64,000 nucleotides of DNA from CAVCAD01 sp036653735 (GTDB lineage: Bacteria > Bacillota_I > Bacilli_A > RF39 > UBA660), in contig JAVVTI010000001.1 in the NCBI GenBank assembly GCA_036653735.1, positions 1 to 64,000 on the forward strand, in the 5' to 3' direction. A program made the translations under genes and the position numbers. This document shows, in pieces, positions 24,167-31,962 of the stretch (its first letter is position 1; each line of letters starts with the position of its first letter). Under the pieces are notes generated by a model, which was not told the origin of the DNA, did no database searches, and worked only from the letters and a program-made list of their open reading frames with translations.

Positions 24167-24260
24167 TATAAAGATACTCCTTAATATGTATTTATAATAC
24201 AGAGTATCGTTATATTCAGACAATTTAGCTAATTGTGTATGAAATACAAACAATTTAAAA
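24167..24260 (-). repeat. Hairpin copy 2 plus relic of the 12504 gene end
   Basis: GAATATAAAGATACTC (24167-24182) pairs with GAGTATCGTTATATTC (24205-24220) with one mismatch, around nearly the same 22-base loop as at 12446-12499. Beyond it, 24221-24260 resembles the last codons of the 12504 gene (minus-strand reading FHTQLAKLSE against LIHKQFIE). So a gene end plus hairpin was duplicated or one paralogue decayed. Confidence 0.65.
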
Positions 24261-24294
24261 AATAAAAAGAAATATGAATTATTGTATTATATTA

Positions 24295-24323
24295 TTGACA
24301 AGAAAAATAAATTGTGATATAAT
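24295..24323 (+). promoter_or_regulatory. Rightward host-type promoter of the antirepressor
   Basis: TTGACA (24295-24300), 17-base spacer, TATAAT (24318-24323), perfect consensus. Confidence 0.8.
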
Positions 24324-24365
24324 AATTTTAAGTTTAATAATAGACAAAGAAAAGGAGAATAAAAT

Positions 24366-24725
24366 ATGAGTGAATTATTAAAAGTGTTAAAAATAGATTT
24401 TGAAGAACAAACTGTATCGGCTAGAGAGTTGTATGAAGAAATAAATAATGGGAAAGAACGATTTAGTAAATGGTTTGACAGACAATTAAAATTTGGATTT
24501 GTAGATGGTGAAGATTTTACAAGTGTACTAAAAAGTACGGTTGTAAATAATGGTGCAAATAAACCGTTACAGGATTATAATTTATCTATTGATATGGCAA
24601 AACAAATTTGCATGGTTCAGAAAACTGATAAGGCAAGAAATATTAGGCAACAGCTTATTGATTTAGAAAAGTCATGGAATACTCCTGAACAAGTAATGGC
24701 ACGAGCATTAAAAAATGGCAGATAA
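24366..24725 (+). CDS. AntA/AntB-type antirepressor, N-terminal part
   Basis: 119 residues. The AntA/AntB layout is clear: VSARELYEEINNGKERFSKWF, then DGEDF, then LSIDMAKQICMVQKTDKARNIRQQ. Such proteins relieve phage repressor control. The frame ends after ARALKNGR, just where full-length relatives run on into 'ADKTINSLK'. The next frame supplies that text, so this is the first half of a split protein. AAAGGAG lies 8 bases before ATG. Confidence 0.85.
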   Translation: MSELLKVLKIDFEEQTVSARELYEEINNGKERFSKWFDRQLKFGFVDGEDFTSVLKSTVVNNGANKPLQDYNLSIDMAKQICMVQKTDKARNIRQQLIDLEKSWNTPEQVMARALKNGR

Positions 24726-25074
24726 AACAATAAATTCATTAAAACTAGAAATTGAAGGACAAAAACCTATGGTTGCTTTTGTAAATATGGTAGTTAATGC
24801 ATCTAATGCAATTGATATGGGTGAAATGGCTAAATTATGTGCTAAAGATGGAATTAAAATTGGAAGAAATAGATTATTTGAAATTTTAAGAGAAAAGGGG
24901 GTATTAATGAGTAATAATATTCCGTATCAAAGACAAATTGATAATGGCATATTTAAAGTTGTTGAAACAATAAAAAGCAATTTTTATGGTGACCAAGTAT
25001 TTTGTAAAACATTAGTAACTGGAAAAGGACAAATTAAAATTGTTGAGTTGTTACGTAAAGAATTTGACAAATAA
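24715..25074 (+). CDS. KilA-C/ANT domain, C-terminal part of the split antirepressor
   Basis: Starts MADKTINSLKLEIEGQKPMV and continues with the KilA-C DNA-binding layout (IDMGEMAKLCAKDGIKIGRN, then LFEILREKGVLM). The ATG overlaps the previous stop in the +1 frame. Shortening the A6 run at 24710-24715 by one restores a single 236-residue AntA-KilAC protein. No separate ribosome site is seen, so it needs coupling, slippage or is a defect. Confidence 0.8.
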   Translation: MADKTINSLKLEIEGQKPMVAFVNMVVNASNAIDMGEMAKLCAKDGIKIGRNRLFEILREKGVLMSNNIPYQRQIDNGIFKVVETIKSNFYGDQVFCKTLVTGKGQIKIVELLRKEFDK

Positions 25075-25092
25075 TTTTTTGTGTGATATAAT
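25064..25092 (+). promoter_or_regulatory. Rightward host-type promoter of the RNA polymerase operon
   Basis: TTGACA (25064-25069), 17-base spacer, TATAAT (25087-25092), perfect consensus and overlapping the KilA-C stop. Confidence 0.8.
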
Positions 25093-25122
25093 TAAGTCAT
25101 ACTTAGAAAGGAGGTATATAAG

Positions 25123-25263
25123 GTGAAAGATGAACTATACAGTTGGAATAAATATGATAGACAATTTAAGTCTATTGGTGATAGATTAAATTATGAAAAG
25201 TATGACGAAAGAGATTCTGAATATGATTATAATGATTGTGAAGAAACAGAAGAAGATTATTAA
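25123..25263 (+). CDS. Small acidic protein, 46 aa, GTG start
   Basis: AAAGGAGG lies 7 bases before GTG. The product ends DYNDCEETEEDY and is very acidic. Sitting directly before the polymerase gene, it might act with it, but this is position only. Confidence 0.6.
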   Translation: MKDELYSWNKYDRQFKSIGDRLNYEKYDERDSEYDYNDCEETEEDY

Positions 25264-25298
25264 AATTTATTCAATATTATGTGTAAGGGGGTGAATAA

Positions 25299-28013
25299 TT
25301 GGGTAAATATGGACTAGAGATAAAGAATATTAAAGCTGGAACTTTATATGGATATAATAATGGTGTTAGAACGAGATATGAAAGTAACCGAGCAATGTTT
25401 AATAATAGCTTGTTTAATAATTATATTTGTAAAAATGGATTGAGTGTATATAAAGATAAATCAACTAGGGATATTATTTGTTTAGATTTTGATTTCGGCT
25501 CATTCTCTTACGAAGAAGAAAAAGATAGATTAGAAGAAAAATTAAATTATGCTGATGATGAATCTAAACAACGTATTATAGATTTATTAGAAAAGATTGA
25601 TATAAACAAAGATAAATATATTAAAAAGTCAAAAGAAGAAATTCGAGATGATTATTACGAAAATGGTGTGACAATAAGATATCAACAAAAAGACAAATTG
25701 GAAAATATTGTAAAAGAAGATGATATTGATTATAAAATGTTATATCGTAGTCCTGCTAAGGCAAAATTAGGGCAAGCAATTTTTATTAATAAAAAATTAT
25801 ATAATAAGGCTTATAATTGGCTTACTATGGGATTAGGAAATAAAATGCCAAAGGATAATGCAAAAATTGTGGAAATGTCGGCATATGCACCTTTAACAAC
25901 TAGTACCATTGTTGATACAATTCATATTCCGATTGAAGATATTGTAATATTAAAAGACCAAGAATCAATATTCAAAACTTTAGCGAATGTTGTAAAAGCT
26001 GAAATTGTAAATGGTAATAAAAAATGTGTTGTGGCGAAAGAAGAAACAAGTGTTGTAAATACAATGTGGGACGGAATGGCTTTGATTGAAGAATCTTATA
26101 TTCCAAAAAATATTGAAATGAATGGAATGCTTTTAGTTCGTAATCATTTTTTTAAGTCATGTGGAGTTAAGTCTAAAATACAATTATTCTTAAGAGATTG
26201 GTGTCGCAATAATAACATTGATTTTGATACATTTGAAATTGAGGATATGTTCGGAATTAAACATAAGGCAAAAGATATTAAAATGGTTACCACGGATAAT
26301 TCAATTAAGTGGAAAAAGTTTTCTAATTTAATGGGAAATAATGATTTAGAAGCATATCAGTATTGGTGTAATAAAATTAACGAGGACGGAAGTATTTTTG
26401 GAATTGTTAAAACAGACCATTCAAGTAAAATGGGGAATAGTCAACAAATGAGTTATCAGATGGTTAATACTTTGCCTTGCACATTTGAAGAAGTCGGTGA
26501 TATTGCCAAACAAAGTATTGATTATGTGGAATTAATTAAATCAGATGATGATGAATTTGAAAAGTTTCTTAGAGATAATAAAAACGAAATCAACCACTAT
26601 GAAATGTTAGCAGATTTATATAAGCAAAATAAATTATTTGCAAAATGTGAATGGTTCAGAGTTGAAAAAAAGAAAATAATTTTTGCTTACGTGGAAAGGT
26701 TAAGAAAAGGGAAAATATTTGTAAGAGGGGATAATTTAACAATTTTTGGGAATCCATATGGTTTGTTATTACATTGTGTCGGGGAAAATTATGAAAATGA
26801 TAAAACTTTACAACAAGAAAATGATTGTATACAGTGTTATACTAAACAGTTTAAAGATGGTGAATATTTAAGTGCATTTAGAAATCCACATAATTCCCCT
26901 AATAATATTGCCTATTTACATAATGTTTATTCTGATGAAATGGAAAAATATTTTTCTTTCAGTGATAATATTATAGCTGTAAATTGTATCCATACGGATA
27001 TACAAGATAGGGCAAACTCAATGGATTTTGATAGTGATTTTATGTTTGTTACGAACCAAAAAACAACAGTAAAATGTGCAAAGGAGTGCTATAAAGATTA
27101 TCCAACTATTGTAAATGCTTTAAAAGAAAGTGGTGTGACTTATCATAATACTAAAAAATCTTATTCAGATATGGATAATAAATTTTCAAATTCTAGGATA
27201 GGAATAGGAGTTTCAAGTAATCAGGCACAATTGGCATTAACTTATTATTGGACTGAATTAAGCAAACAAAACCCAAATAAAGAAATTTTGAAAGAGTTAA
27301 ACGATAATTTTGTAATTTTGTCAGTTTTAGCACAAGTGATTATTGATGGGTGTAAAAGAGAATATGAAATTGATGCATTAAAAGAAATTGAAAGAATACA
27401 AAATATGAGATGTATGCAGATTAAAAAAACTACAAAATTAAAATGCGGAAAATCAAAAACGATAAATTATAATTTACCAAACTTTATGAAATACACGAAA
27501 GAAATTAAATATACAAAAAATGGAAAAGATATCGAGATAGAAAAAATTCAATCTGATAAAAAGAGGATAACCGATAGAATAAATCCTAGTTTAATATGTC
27601 CTATGAATTATTTAGAAAAACATTTGGATTCAATTAAGCAGATGGATAAAACAGATTGTTTAGAAACGAAAGATTTTTTTATTAAAATGAGTGGTGATGG
27701 GAATAGGAGACAAATATCAAATATAGTGCGTTTAATAAATGAATATGATAGTGCTACAAAACACCTTATTATTTCCGATAAAATGATTGAAGGAGAAATA
27801 GTCGGGAAAACGGAAGAATTAATTAACGAGGTTTCTAAAATAAAAATAGGGAATATTATTACTATTAATAGATTAATTGAAACCGCTTTAAATTTAGAAT
27901 TAAAAAATAATAGTGGCAAAAATAACTCAAAGTATTGCCGAAAATTATTGAACATTTTATACCGAACAAACAAAGAAAAGTTCTTAATTTGTTTTAAAAT
28001 AGGCGAAAATTGA
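25299..28013 (+). CDS. YonO/QDE-1-like two-barrel DNA-dependent RNA polymerase
   Basis: 904 residues, TTG start after AAGGGGG. Residues 576-580 are DFDSD, the metal-binding signature of the beta'-type double-psi barrel (family DxDGD), here with Ser for Gly. Upstream, RNPHNSP at 528-534 matches the 'RNP...P' segment before this motif in QDE-1-type polymerases. An earlier segment, WDGMALIEE (about 257-265) followed by HFFKSCGVKSK, fits the first barrel with its conserved lysines. Relatives include SPbeta YonO, a single-chain DNA-dependent RNA polymerase. It probably transcribes the virion genes. The gene ends in a GC-richer spacer. Confidence 0.85.
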   Translation: MGKYGLEIKNIKAGTLYGYNNGVRTRYESNRAMFNNSLFNNYICKNGLSVYKDKSTRDIICLDFDFGSFSYEEEKDRLEEKLNYADDESKQRIIDLLEKIDINKDKYIKKSKEEIRDDYYENGVTIRYQQKDKLENIVKEDDIDYKMLYRSPAKAKLGQAIFINKKLYNKAYNWLTMGLGNKMPKDNAKIVEMSAYAPLTTSTIVDTIHIPIEDIVILKDQESIFKTLANVVKAEIVNGNKKCVVAKEETSVVNTMWDGMALIEESYIPKNIEMNGMLLVRNHFFKSCGVKSKIQLFLRDWCRNNNIDFDTFEIEDMFGIKHKAKDIKMVTTDNSIKWKKFSNLMGNNDLEAYQYWCNKINEDGSIFGIVKTDHSSKMGNSQQMSYQMVNTLPCTFEEVGDIAKQSIDYVELIKSDDDEFEKFLRDNKNEINHYEMLADLYKQNKLFAKCEWFRVEKKKIIFAYVERLRKGKIFVRGDNLTIFGNPYGLLLHCVGENYENDKTLQQENDCIQCYTKQFKDGEYLSAFRNPHNSPNNIAYLHNVYSDEMEKYFSFSDNIIAVNCIHTDIQDRANSMDFDSDFMFVTNQKTTVKCAKECYKDYPTIVNALKESGVTYHNTKKSYSDMDNKFSNSRIGIGVSSNQAQLALTYYWTELSKQNPNKEILKELNDNFVILSVLAQVIIDGCKREYEIDALKEIERIQNMRCMQIKKTTKLKCGKSKTINYNLPNFMKYTKEIKYTKNGKDIEIEKIQSDKKRITDRINPSLICPMNYLEKHLDSIKQMDKTDCLETKDFFIKMSGDGNRRQISNIVRLINEYDSATKHLIISDKMIEGEIVGKTEELINEVSKIKIGNIITINRLIETALNLELKNNSGKNNSKYCRKLLNILYRTNKEKFLICFKIGEN

Positions 28014-28244
28014 CCAAAAACTGCACGGTAACTCAACCTCAAAAACCCTGTAACCCTTGCTACTACTAGGTTTGCGAGCAAAAAGTATCGTCCCTAATAA
28101 GGGAGAGAAAGCAAAAATTTTGTTAGTATCACCATTCGCTATTGCCGATGCGATAAATAAATAAGGAATTGCAATCAAGATAGCCCGACCATAGGCTTTG
28201 TATGTGGTCTATATATAAATAATAAAATGAAAGGAATGATATAA
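28014..28244. other. GC-richer structured spacer
   Basis: No gene is evident on the plus strand. It is less AT-rich than its surroundings and holds small hairpins such as CCCT-AATA-AGGG and AGCC...GGCT. Its minus-strand frames look like chance translation. It might be a structured RNA, an intron remnant or residue from recombination. Confidence 0.4.
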
Positions 28245-28646
28245 TTGGCAAGACCAAGTTATGATAGAAGAAATAGAAAGCAAACACAAGAGTTGATTGG
28301 TGAAAGAGATTTATATCGTGCGATTAAACAACATAAAGAAGTCGCAGACTATAATCTTACCATGGAACAAATTAGAGGTGTTTTTAGAGCATATGCCGAC
28401 ATTGTACATAGAGGTTTAATTAATAGTATTAGAATTACTTTACCATATATGGGAGAATTTTTCAAAGCAAAGCAAGAAGGATTTAAAGGTGGTATGATAA
28501 AAATTCCAGATAAAGGAATGGAGTTTAAAAAAGGGTGTACATTTCATGAAGAATATTTTCCACCAACACCAGATTATGGCATTATGAGATTTGAAGTAAG
28601 AAAATCTTTACAAGAAAAATTTAAAGAGGAAACGGTATTTAAATAA
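28245..28646 (+). CDS. HU/IHF-like DNA-binding protein 1
   Basis: 133 residues, TTG start after AAAGGA. The central stretch (MEQIRGVFRAYADIVHRGL, then RITLPYMGEFF) fits the helix-turn-beta layout of HU/IHF proteins, without the usual long arm. Likely bends or coats DNA. It overlaps the next HU-like gene by one base. Confidence 0.7.
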   Translation: MARPSYDRRNRKQTQELIGERDLYRAIKQHKEVADYNLTMEQIRGVFRAYADIVHRGLINSIRITLPYMGEFFKAKQEGFKGGMIKIPDKGMEFKKGCTFHEEYFPPTPDYGIMRFEVRKSLQEKFKEETVFK

Positions 28647-29335
28647 TGGGAAAAGCAATGTCTGATAAAGATTTTAATGATATTATTGCTATTAAATGTG
28701 GAATATCTTCTATTACAGTAAAAAGAGTATGGAATAATATAAAAAAATTAATTGTATCAGAGTTACAAAATAACTCGTACATAAGAATAGAAAATTTTGG
28801 AAAATTTGAACTTATTAAAAAAGGAGGGAAAGATGAATGGTTTGAAAATCAGATGGGAATACAAGAACAGCGCTATGTTGAGCCATTTGATTTTGTAGAG
28901 TTTAGTCCAAGTGCAAATTTTATAAACTCTGTAAATAATGGACTTGTTGATTCATGGTCTAAATATAGATTTGAAAATGATGAATTAACTACTTATGATA
29001 AAATTTTATTAGATATAGAAACAGACCTCACTGTAGATGAAGTATTATTTGATTTATTAAATAAGAAAAAAAAAAGACAAATAAAAGAAGCTACTAGGAA
29101 TAAACTTTATCAACAAGGGCAAAATTTAGGAAAAACAGAATTGACAAAAGGTAAACCGATTAGATGTGTTACGAATGGAGTTGAATATAAATCTGTTTAT
29201 AGTGCATCTCAAGCTTTAAATATTAGAGCGATTAAAATGTATCAAAATTTTAATAAAGGTATTTTTTTAATAGATGGGTATGAGTTTGAATTTATCAATG
29301 AAATAGAGGAGAAAAATAGTAATGACGAATTGTGA
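28646..29335 (+). CDS. HU/IHF-like protein fused to a NUMOD1-like domain
   Basis: 229 residues. Residues about 20-105 show the HU fold pattern (TVKRVWNNIKKLIVSELQ, RIENFGKFEL, then VEFSPSANF). Residues about 170-220 (GVEYKSVYSASQALNI...) match the NUMOD1/IENR1 repeat of homing-endonuclease DNA-binding tails. No nuclease motif lies between. It should bind DNA at two places; a homing or packaging role is inference. Confidence 0.75.
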   Translation: MGKAMSDKDFNDIIAIKCGISSITVKRVWNNIKKLIVSELQNNSYIRIENFGKFELIKKGGKDEWFENQMGIQEQRYVEPFDFVEFSPSANFINSVNNGLVDSWSKYRFENDELTTYDKILLDIETDLTVDEVLFDLLNKKKKRQIKEATRNKLYQQGQNLGKTELTKGKPIRCVTNGVEYKSVYSASQALNIRAIKMYQNFNKGIFLIDGYEFEFINEIEEKNSNDEL

Positions 29336-29504
29336 TAAAGAATTTTTAACAATTGACAAAACAGGTGTTCTCGATGAAAATGAAAACGGAGAATTAATAT
29401 TGTATATTGAATTGAAAGATGTTAGAAAAGAATACAATGTTGTGGAACTATTAAAAAGAATGTTAGGTTCAACGGTTCAGATTAAATCTGTAAATGAGGG
29501 ATAA
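29322..29504 (+). CDS. Small hypothetical protein, 60 aa
   Basis: It overlaps the previous gene by 14 bases, with GGAG before the ATG. Acidic, beta-strand rich, with an end like VELLKRMLGSTVQIKSV. Unknown. Confidence 0.6.
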   Translation: MTNCDKEFLTIDKTGVLDENENGELILYIELKDVRKEYNVVELLKRMLGSTVQIKSVNEG

Positions 29505-29507
29505 TCC

Positions 29508-29640
29508 ATGACAGATTATAAAAAATTTGAAAATGAAAGTGATGAAGAACTAATTTACCGAATTTGTTCAGAAAAGGATATTATCGGTTCATGGCAAGAT
29601 GTGGGTGATATTTTAAAGAGGTTCAAAGCAGAAATCCTCT
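29508..29640 (+). pseudogene. Truncated phage gene (5' part) at IS insertion
   Basis: MTDYKKFENESDEELIYRIC then IIGSWQDVGDIL is the conserved start of a family I recall from clostridial phages, normally a much longer protein that continues '..DILN...'. Here it meets the IS left end and stops at 29638-29640. The remainder is not found after the element, so a deletion accompanied the insertion. Confidence 0.7.
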
Positions 29641-29660
29641 AGGTCTTTAGCCTATATAAG

Positions 29661-29779
29661 AAAGAGTTACCAAAACATTATTGGACAGAGAATACTTTCT
29701 TTACAGATGGATATTTTGTATTAACAATTGGAGAAGTAAGTAGTAAAATGTTGAAAAGTATATAGAAAATCAAGGATAA
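29661..29779 (+). pseudogene. tnpA (Y1 transposase) C-terminal relic
   Basis: Reading KELPKHYWTENTFFTDGYFV, then LTIGEVSS, this matches the end of IS200/IS605 TnpA ('..FW..DGYFV.SIG.VS..'). The usual final YIENQG lies in another frame (29759-29776), so the relic is also frameshifted. The catalytic HUH and Tyr parts are gone. Confidence 0.75.
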
Positions 29780-29816
29780 AAGAGAAAATTAATAGCTAGG
29801 AAGGAAGTGATTGCAG

Positions 29817-30902
29817 ATGCTAATAGCATATAAATACAGATTATATCCAAATAAGTCTCAACAAGAATATTTCTCAAAGTGTTTCGGTTGTGTGCGTTTC
29901 ATCTATAATCATATGCTTTCAGATAAGATTGACTATTATAAAGAAACAAAACAAAAACTCAATAACACACCTGCTCAATATAAAAAGGATTTTGAGTGGT
30001 TAAAAGAAGTAGATTCTCTCGCTCTTGCAAATACACAGATGAATTTACAAACTGCTTATAATAATTTCTTCAAACGTCCAGATGTGGGATTTCCGAAATT
30101 TAAAAGTAAGAAGAATAATCATTTGTCTTACACTACGAATAATCAAGGTGGGAATATCTATGTTTCAGACAGGTACATAAAACTTCCTAAAATTGGATTA
30201 GTTAAAGTTAAGAAACACAGAGATTTCAATGGTATTATCAAGTCTGTAACTGTTTCTAAGAATCCATCTGGTAAATATTTTGTATCAGTTCTAGTAGACC
30301 AAGAAGAAAAAGTGAAACTGCCTACTACTGATTCTAAAATTGGAATTGATTTAGGAATTAAAGAGTTCTGCATAACCTCCAATGGAGAAATGATTAAGAA
30401 CCAAAAGTATCTTCGTAAATCTGAAAAGAGATTAAGTAAGTCGCAAAAGGATTTGTCTCGTGCAGTAAAAGGAAGTAATAACAGAAATAAAGCAAGAATT
30501 AAAATTGCTAAAAAGCACGAAAAGATTGTGAATCAACGCAAAGATTTCTTAAACAAATTGTCTATAAGTATGATTCGTGAGAACCAAACAATTGCCTTAG
30601 AGACATTAAAAGTTAAGAATATGATGAGTAATCATAAACTAGCAAAATCTATAGCAGATGTATCTTGGAGTGAGTTTGTTCGGCAATTAGAGTACAAATC
30701 TAAATGGTATGGGCGAGAAATCGTAAAAATTGATACATGGTATCCAAGTTCACAAATTTGTTCTAACTGTGGGCATAAAGATGGGAAAAAAGCATTGTCG
30801 ATTAGAGAATGGACTTGCTCTAAATGTGGCACACATCACGAAAGAGATATAAACGCTGCAATAAATATATTAAACGAAGGACTAAGGCAACTTATAGACT
30901 AA
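29817..30902 (+). CDS. tnpB: TnpB, RNA-guided nuclease of an IS605-type element
   Basis: 361 residues; I chose ATG 29817 with AAGGAAG upstream rather than the TTG two codons earlier. All three RuvC carboxylates are present: GIDLGIKE (about 178), ALETLKV (about 262) and HERDINAA (about 344). The zinc finger CSNCGHKDG...CSKCG is intact. The family uses an omega-RNA from its own 3' end to cut DNA next to a short motif. The plus-strand order and downstream hairpins fit an active enzyme, though its transposase is broken. Confidence 0.9.
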   Translation: MLIAYKYRLYPNKSQQEYFSKCFGCVRFIYNHMLSDKIDYYKETKQKLNNTPAQYKKDFEWLKEVDSLALANTQMNLQTAYNNFFKRPDVGFPKFKSKKNNHLSYTTNNQGGNIYVSDRYIKLPKIGLVKVKKHRDFNGIIKSVTVSKNPSGKYFVSVLVDQEEKVKLPTTDSKIGIDLGIKEFCITSNGEMIKNQKYLRKSEKRLSKSQKDLSRAVKGSNNRNKARIKIAKKHEKIVNQRKDFLNKLSISMIRENQTIALETLKVKNMMSNHKLAKSIADVSWSEFVRQLEYKSKWYGREIVKIDTWYPSSQICSNCGHKDGKKALSIREWTCSKCGTHHERDINAAINILNEGLRQLID

Positions 30903-31008
30903 GGAGTAAGTAAGAAGTGTTGGAGCAACACGGATAGCCTGTGTAAACTTGTGCAGTTATGCATATTGAGCAGGAAACAAGCAAGTCTTTAGCTTGGTTG
31001 CGGTTCAC

Positions 31009-31272
31009 ATTAAATATTTCAGCCCTAATTGGTTAAAGGTTAAACCCAATGGTTATTGAATAGCACTTATCCACAATTAAAATAAATAGTGCTATAAACC
31101 ACACGTTTTTACAGTATTGTGTGTTAAAAAATTAAAATTTACTGTTTGATTAAGTCTTTTACTGATGACAAAGGAAGAGTGAGATATCAATCCTAGTAAA
31201 ATGATGGGATAGGATATCAAGATTTGTGGAGTTGGCTAAAGGATAAGTACCAATTGTCAAAAATCCTTATAA
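31009..31272. other. Gene-free stretch before the tRNA
   Basis: No gene. GATATCAA occurs twice near 31170-31225. Since the interrupted phage gene does not resume here, this is deletion scar or leader DNA. Confidence 0.4.
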
Positions 31273-31343
31273 TGGGAATTAGTATAATGGTAGTACACCA
31301 CCTTTTGACGGTGATAGTAGCGGTTCAAATCCACTATTCCTAG
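31273..31343 (+). tRNA. tRNA-Gln (anticodon UUG), some imperfect pairs
   Basis: Acceptor TGGGAAT pairs with ATTCCTA (one G-T). D arm GTAT/GTAC, anticodon stem CACC/GGTG with loop TTTTGAC (anticodon TTG), T arm AGCGG/CCACT around TTCAAAT with one C-A mismatch. A U1-A72 pair with G73 are tRNA-Gln identity features. No CCA is encoded. It would read CAA, common in this AT-rich genome. Confidence 0.8.
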
Positions 31344-31368
31344 CTAAATAAAAGAAAGGACAAATAAT

Positions 31369-31668
31369 ATGAATCAGGTATATCAAAATGGAAATTTTAA
31401 AATATATCATTCAAAAAACGGATATATTGTACATAATAGCGAAATGAAAAATTTTGCTCACTCTCATATTAAAAATTTTTCAGCTTGTAAAATGCTTATT
31501 AGTCTATCTTTGATGAAAAAAGTTCCTAATAACTTAAATGAATATTTTTTAATTAGTTTATTAAAAATAAATGATAATAAAGAATATTCACAAAAAATAA
31601 AAGAATTGTTATTGTCAAGAAGTAATAAAAAAAAGAAAAATATTATAGTTCTAAGAAAGGAAGAATAA
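31369..31668 (+). CDS. Hypothetical protein, 99 aa
   Basis: GAAAGGA precedes ATG. N-terminus MNQVYQNGNFKIYHSKNGY looks like a beta-hairpin; the C-terminus is basic (RSNKKKKNIIVLRKEE). Unknown. It lies just after the tRNA. Confidence 0.6.
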   Translation: MNQVYQNGNFKIYHSKNGYIVHNSEMKNFAHSHIKNFSACKMLISLSLMKKVPNNLNEYFLISLLKINDNKEYSQKIKELLLSRSNKKKKNIIVLRKEE

Positions 31669-31672
31669 ATTA

Positions 31673-31858
31673 GTGACCTCAAGTGAAATAAAAAGTTTCA
31701 TACAAGTTAGAAAAGGTGAATTATGTAGTGACGAAATTTTAAGTATAATAGATATAAAAAAGAATCCTCAAATAAATCATATTATTTATGAAAATAATAA
31801 ATATACAATGTGGGATTATGAAGGAAATGAATTTAATTTTATGTTTCGTAATTGGTAA
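31673..31858 (+). CDS. Small hypothetical protein, 61 aa, GTG start
   Basis: GAAAGGAAG precedes GTG and overlaps the previous stop region. Charged, ends NEFNFMFRNW. Unknown. Confidence 0.55.
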   Translation: MTSSEIKSFIQVRKGELCSDEILSIIDIKKNPQINHIIYENNKYTMWDYEGNEFNFMFRNW

Positions 31859-31892
31859 AATTTAAAGTAAAAAAGTTTGTCAGATAATTAGT

Positions 31893-31962
31893 TTAACTTT
31901 TATATTATTTAATAAGGATATAGCCTATAATATATCCTTATTTTTTTTAATATAAAAGTTAA
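31893..31962 (+). terminator. Nested double palindrome, strong terminator before the terminase genes
   Basis: Outer arms TTAACTTTTATATT (31893-31906) and 31949-31962 are perfectly complementary over 14 bp. Inside lies a second 12-bp stem, AATAAGGATATA with TATATCCTTATT, followed by T8. Confidence 0.8.

Larger units (their letters stand above)
23159..24294. other. Gene-free palindrome hub between divergent halves
   Basis: About 1.1 kb with no gene, very AT-rich and holding at least five large palindromes listed separately. Being at the divergence of left- and rightward transcription, with a relic of the 12504 gene at its right edge, it is the best candidate for a replication origin or control centre in the window (inference). 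Confidence 0.6.
29617..31008 (+). mobile_element. Decayed IS200/IS605-family element with solo TnpB
   Basis: The left end (29617-29660) and right end (30968-31008) share AGCAG..AA and a hairpin with loop TCTTTAG: TAGG/CCTA at the left, CAAG/CTTG at the right. Between them lie a 3' relic of the Y1 transposase tnpA and an intact tnpB. 30916-30930 (GTGTTG-GAG-CAACAC) and the right-end hairpin fit the omega-RNA region that overlaps the tnpB end. The element cannot move by itself without tnpA in trans. Confidence 0.75.

Noticed and set aside
27608..28178. Minus-strand ORFs over the end of the RNA polymerase gene
   Set aside because: They are shadows of the coding strand and of the structured spacer, with no ribosome site.
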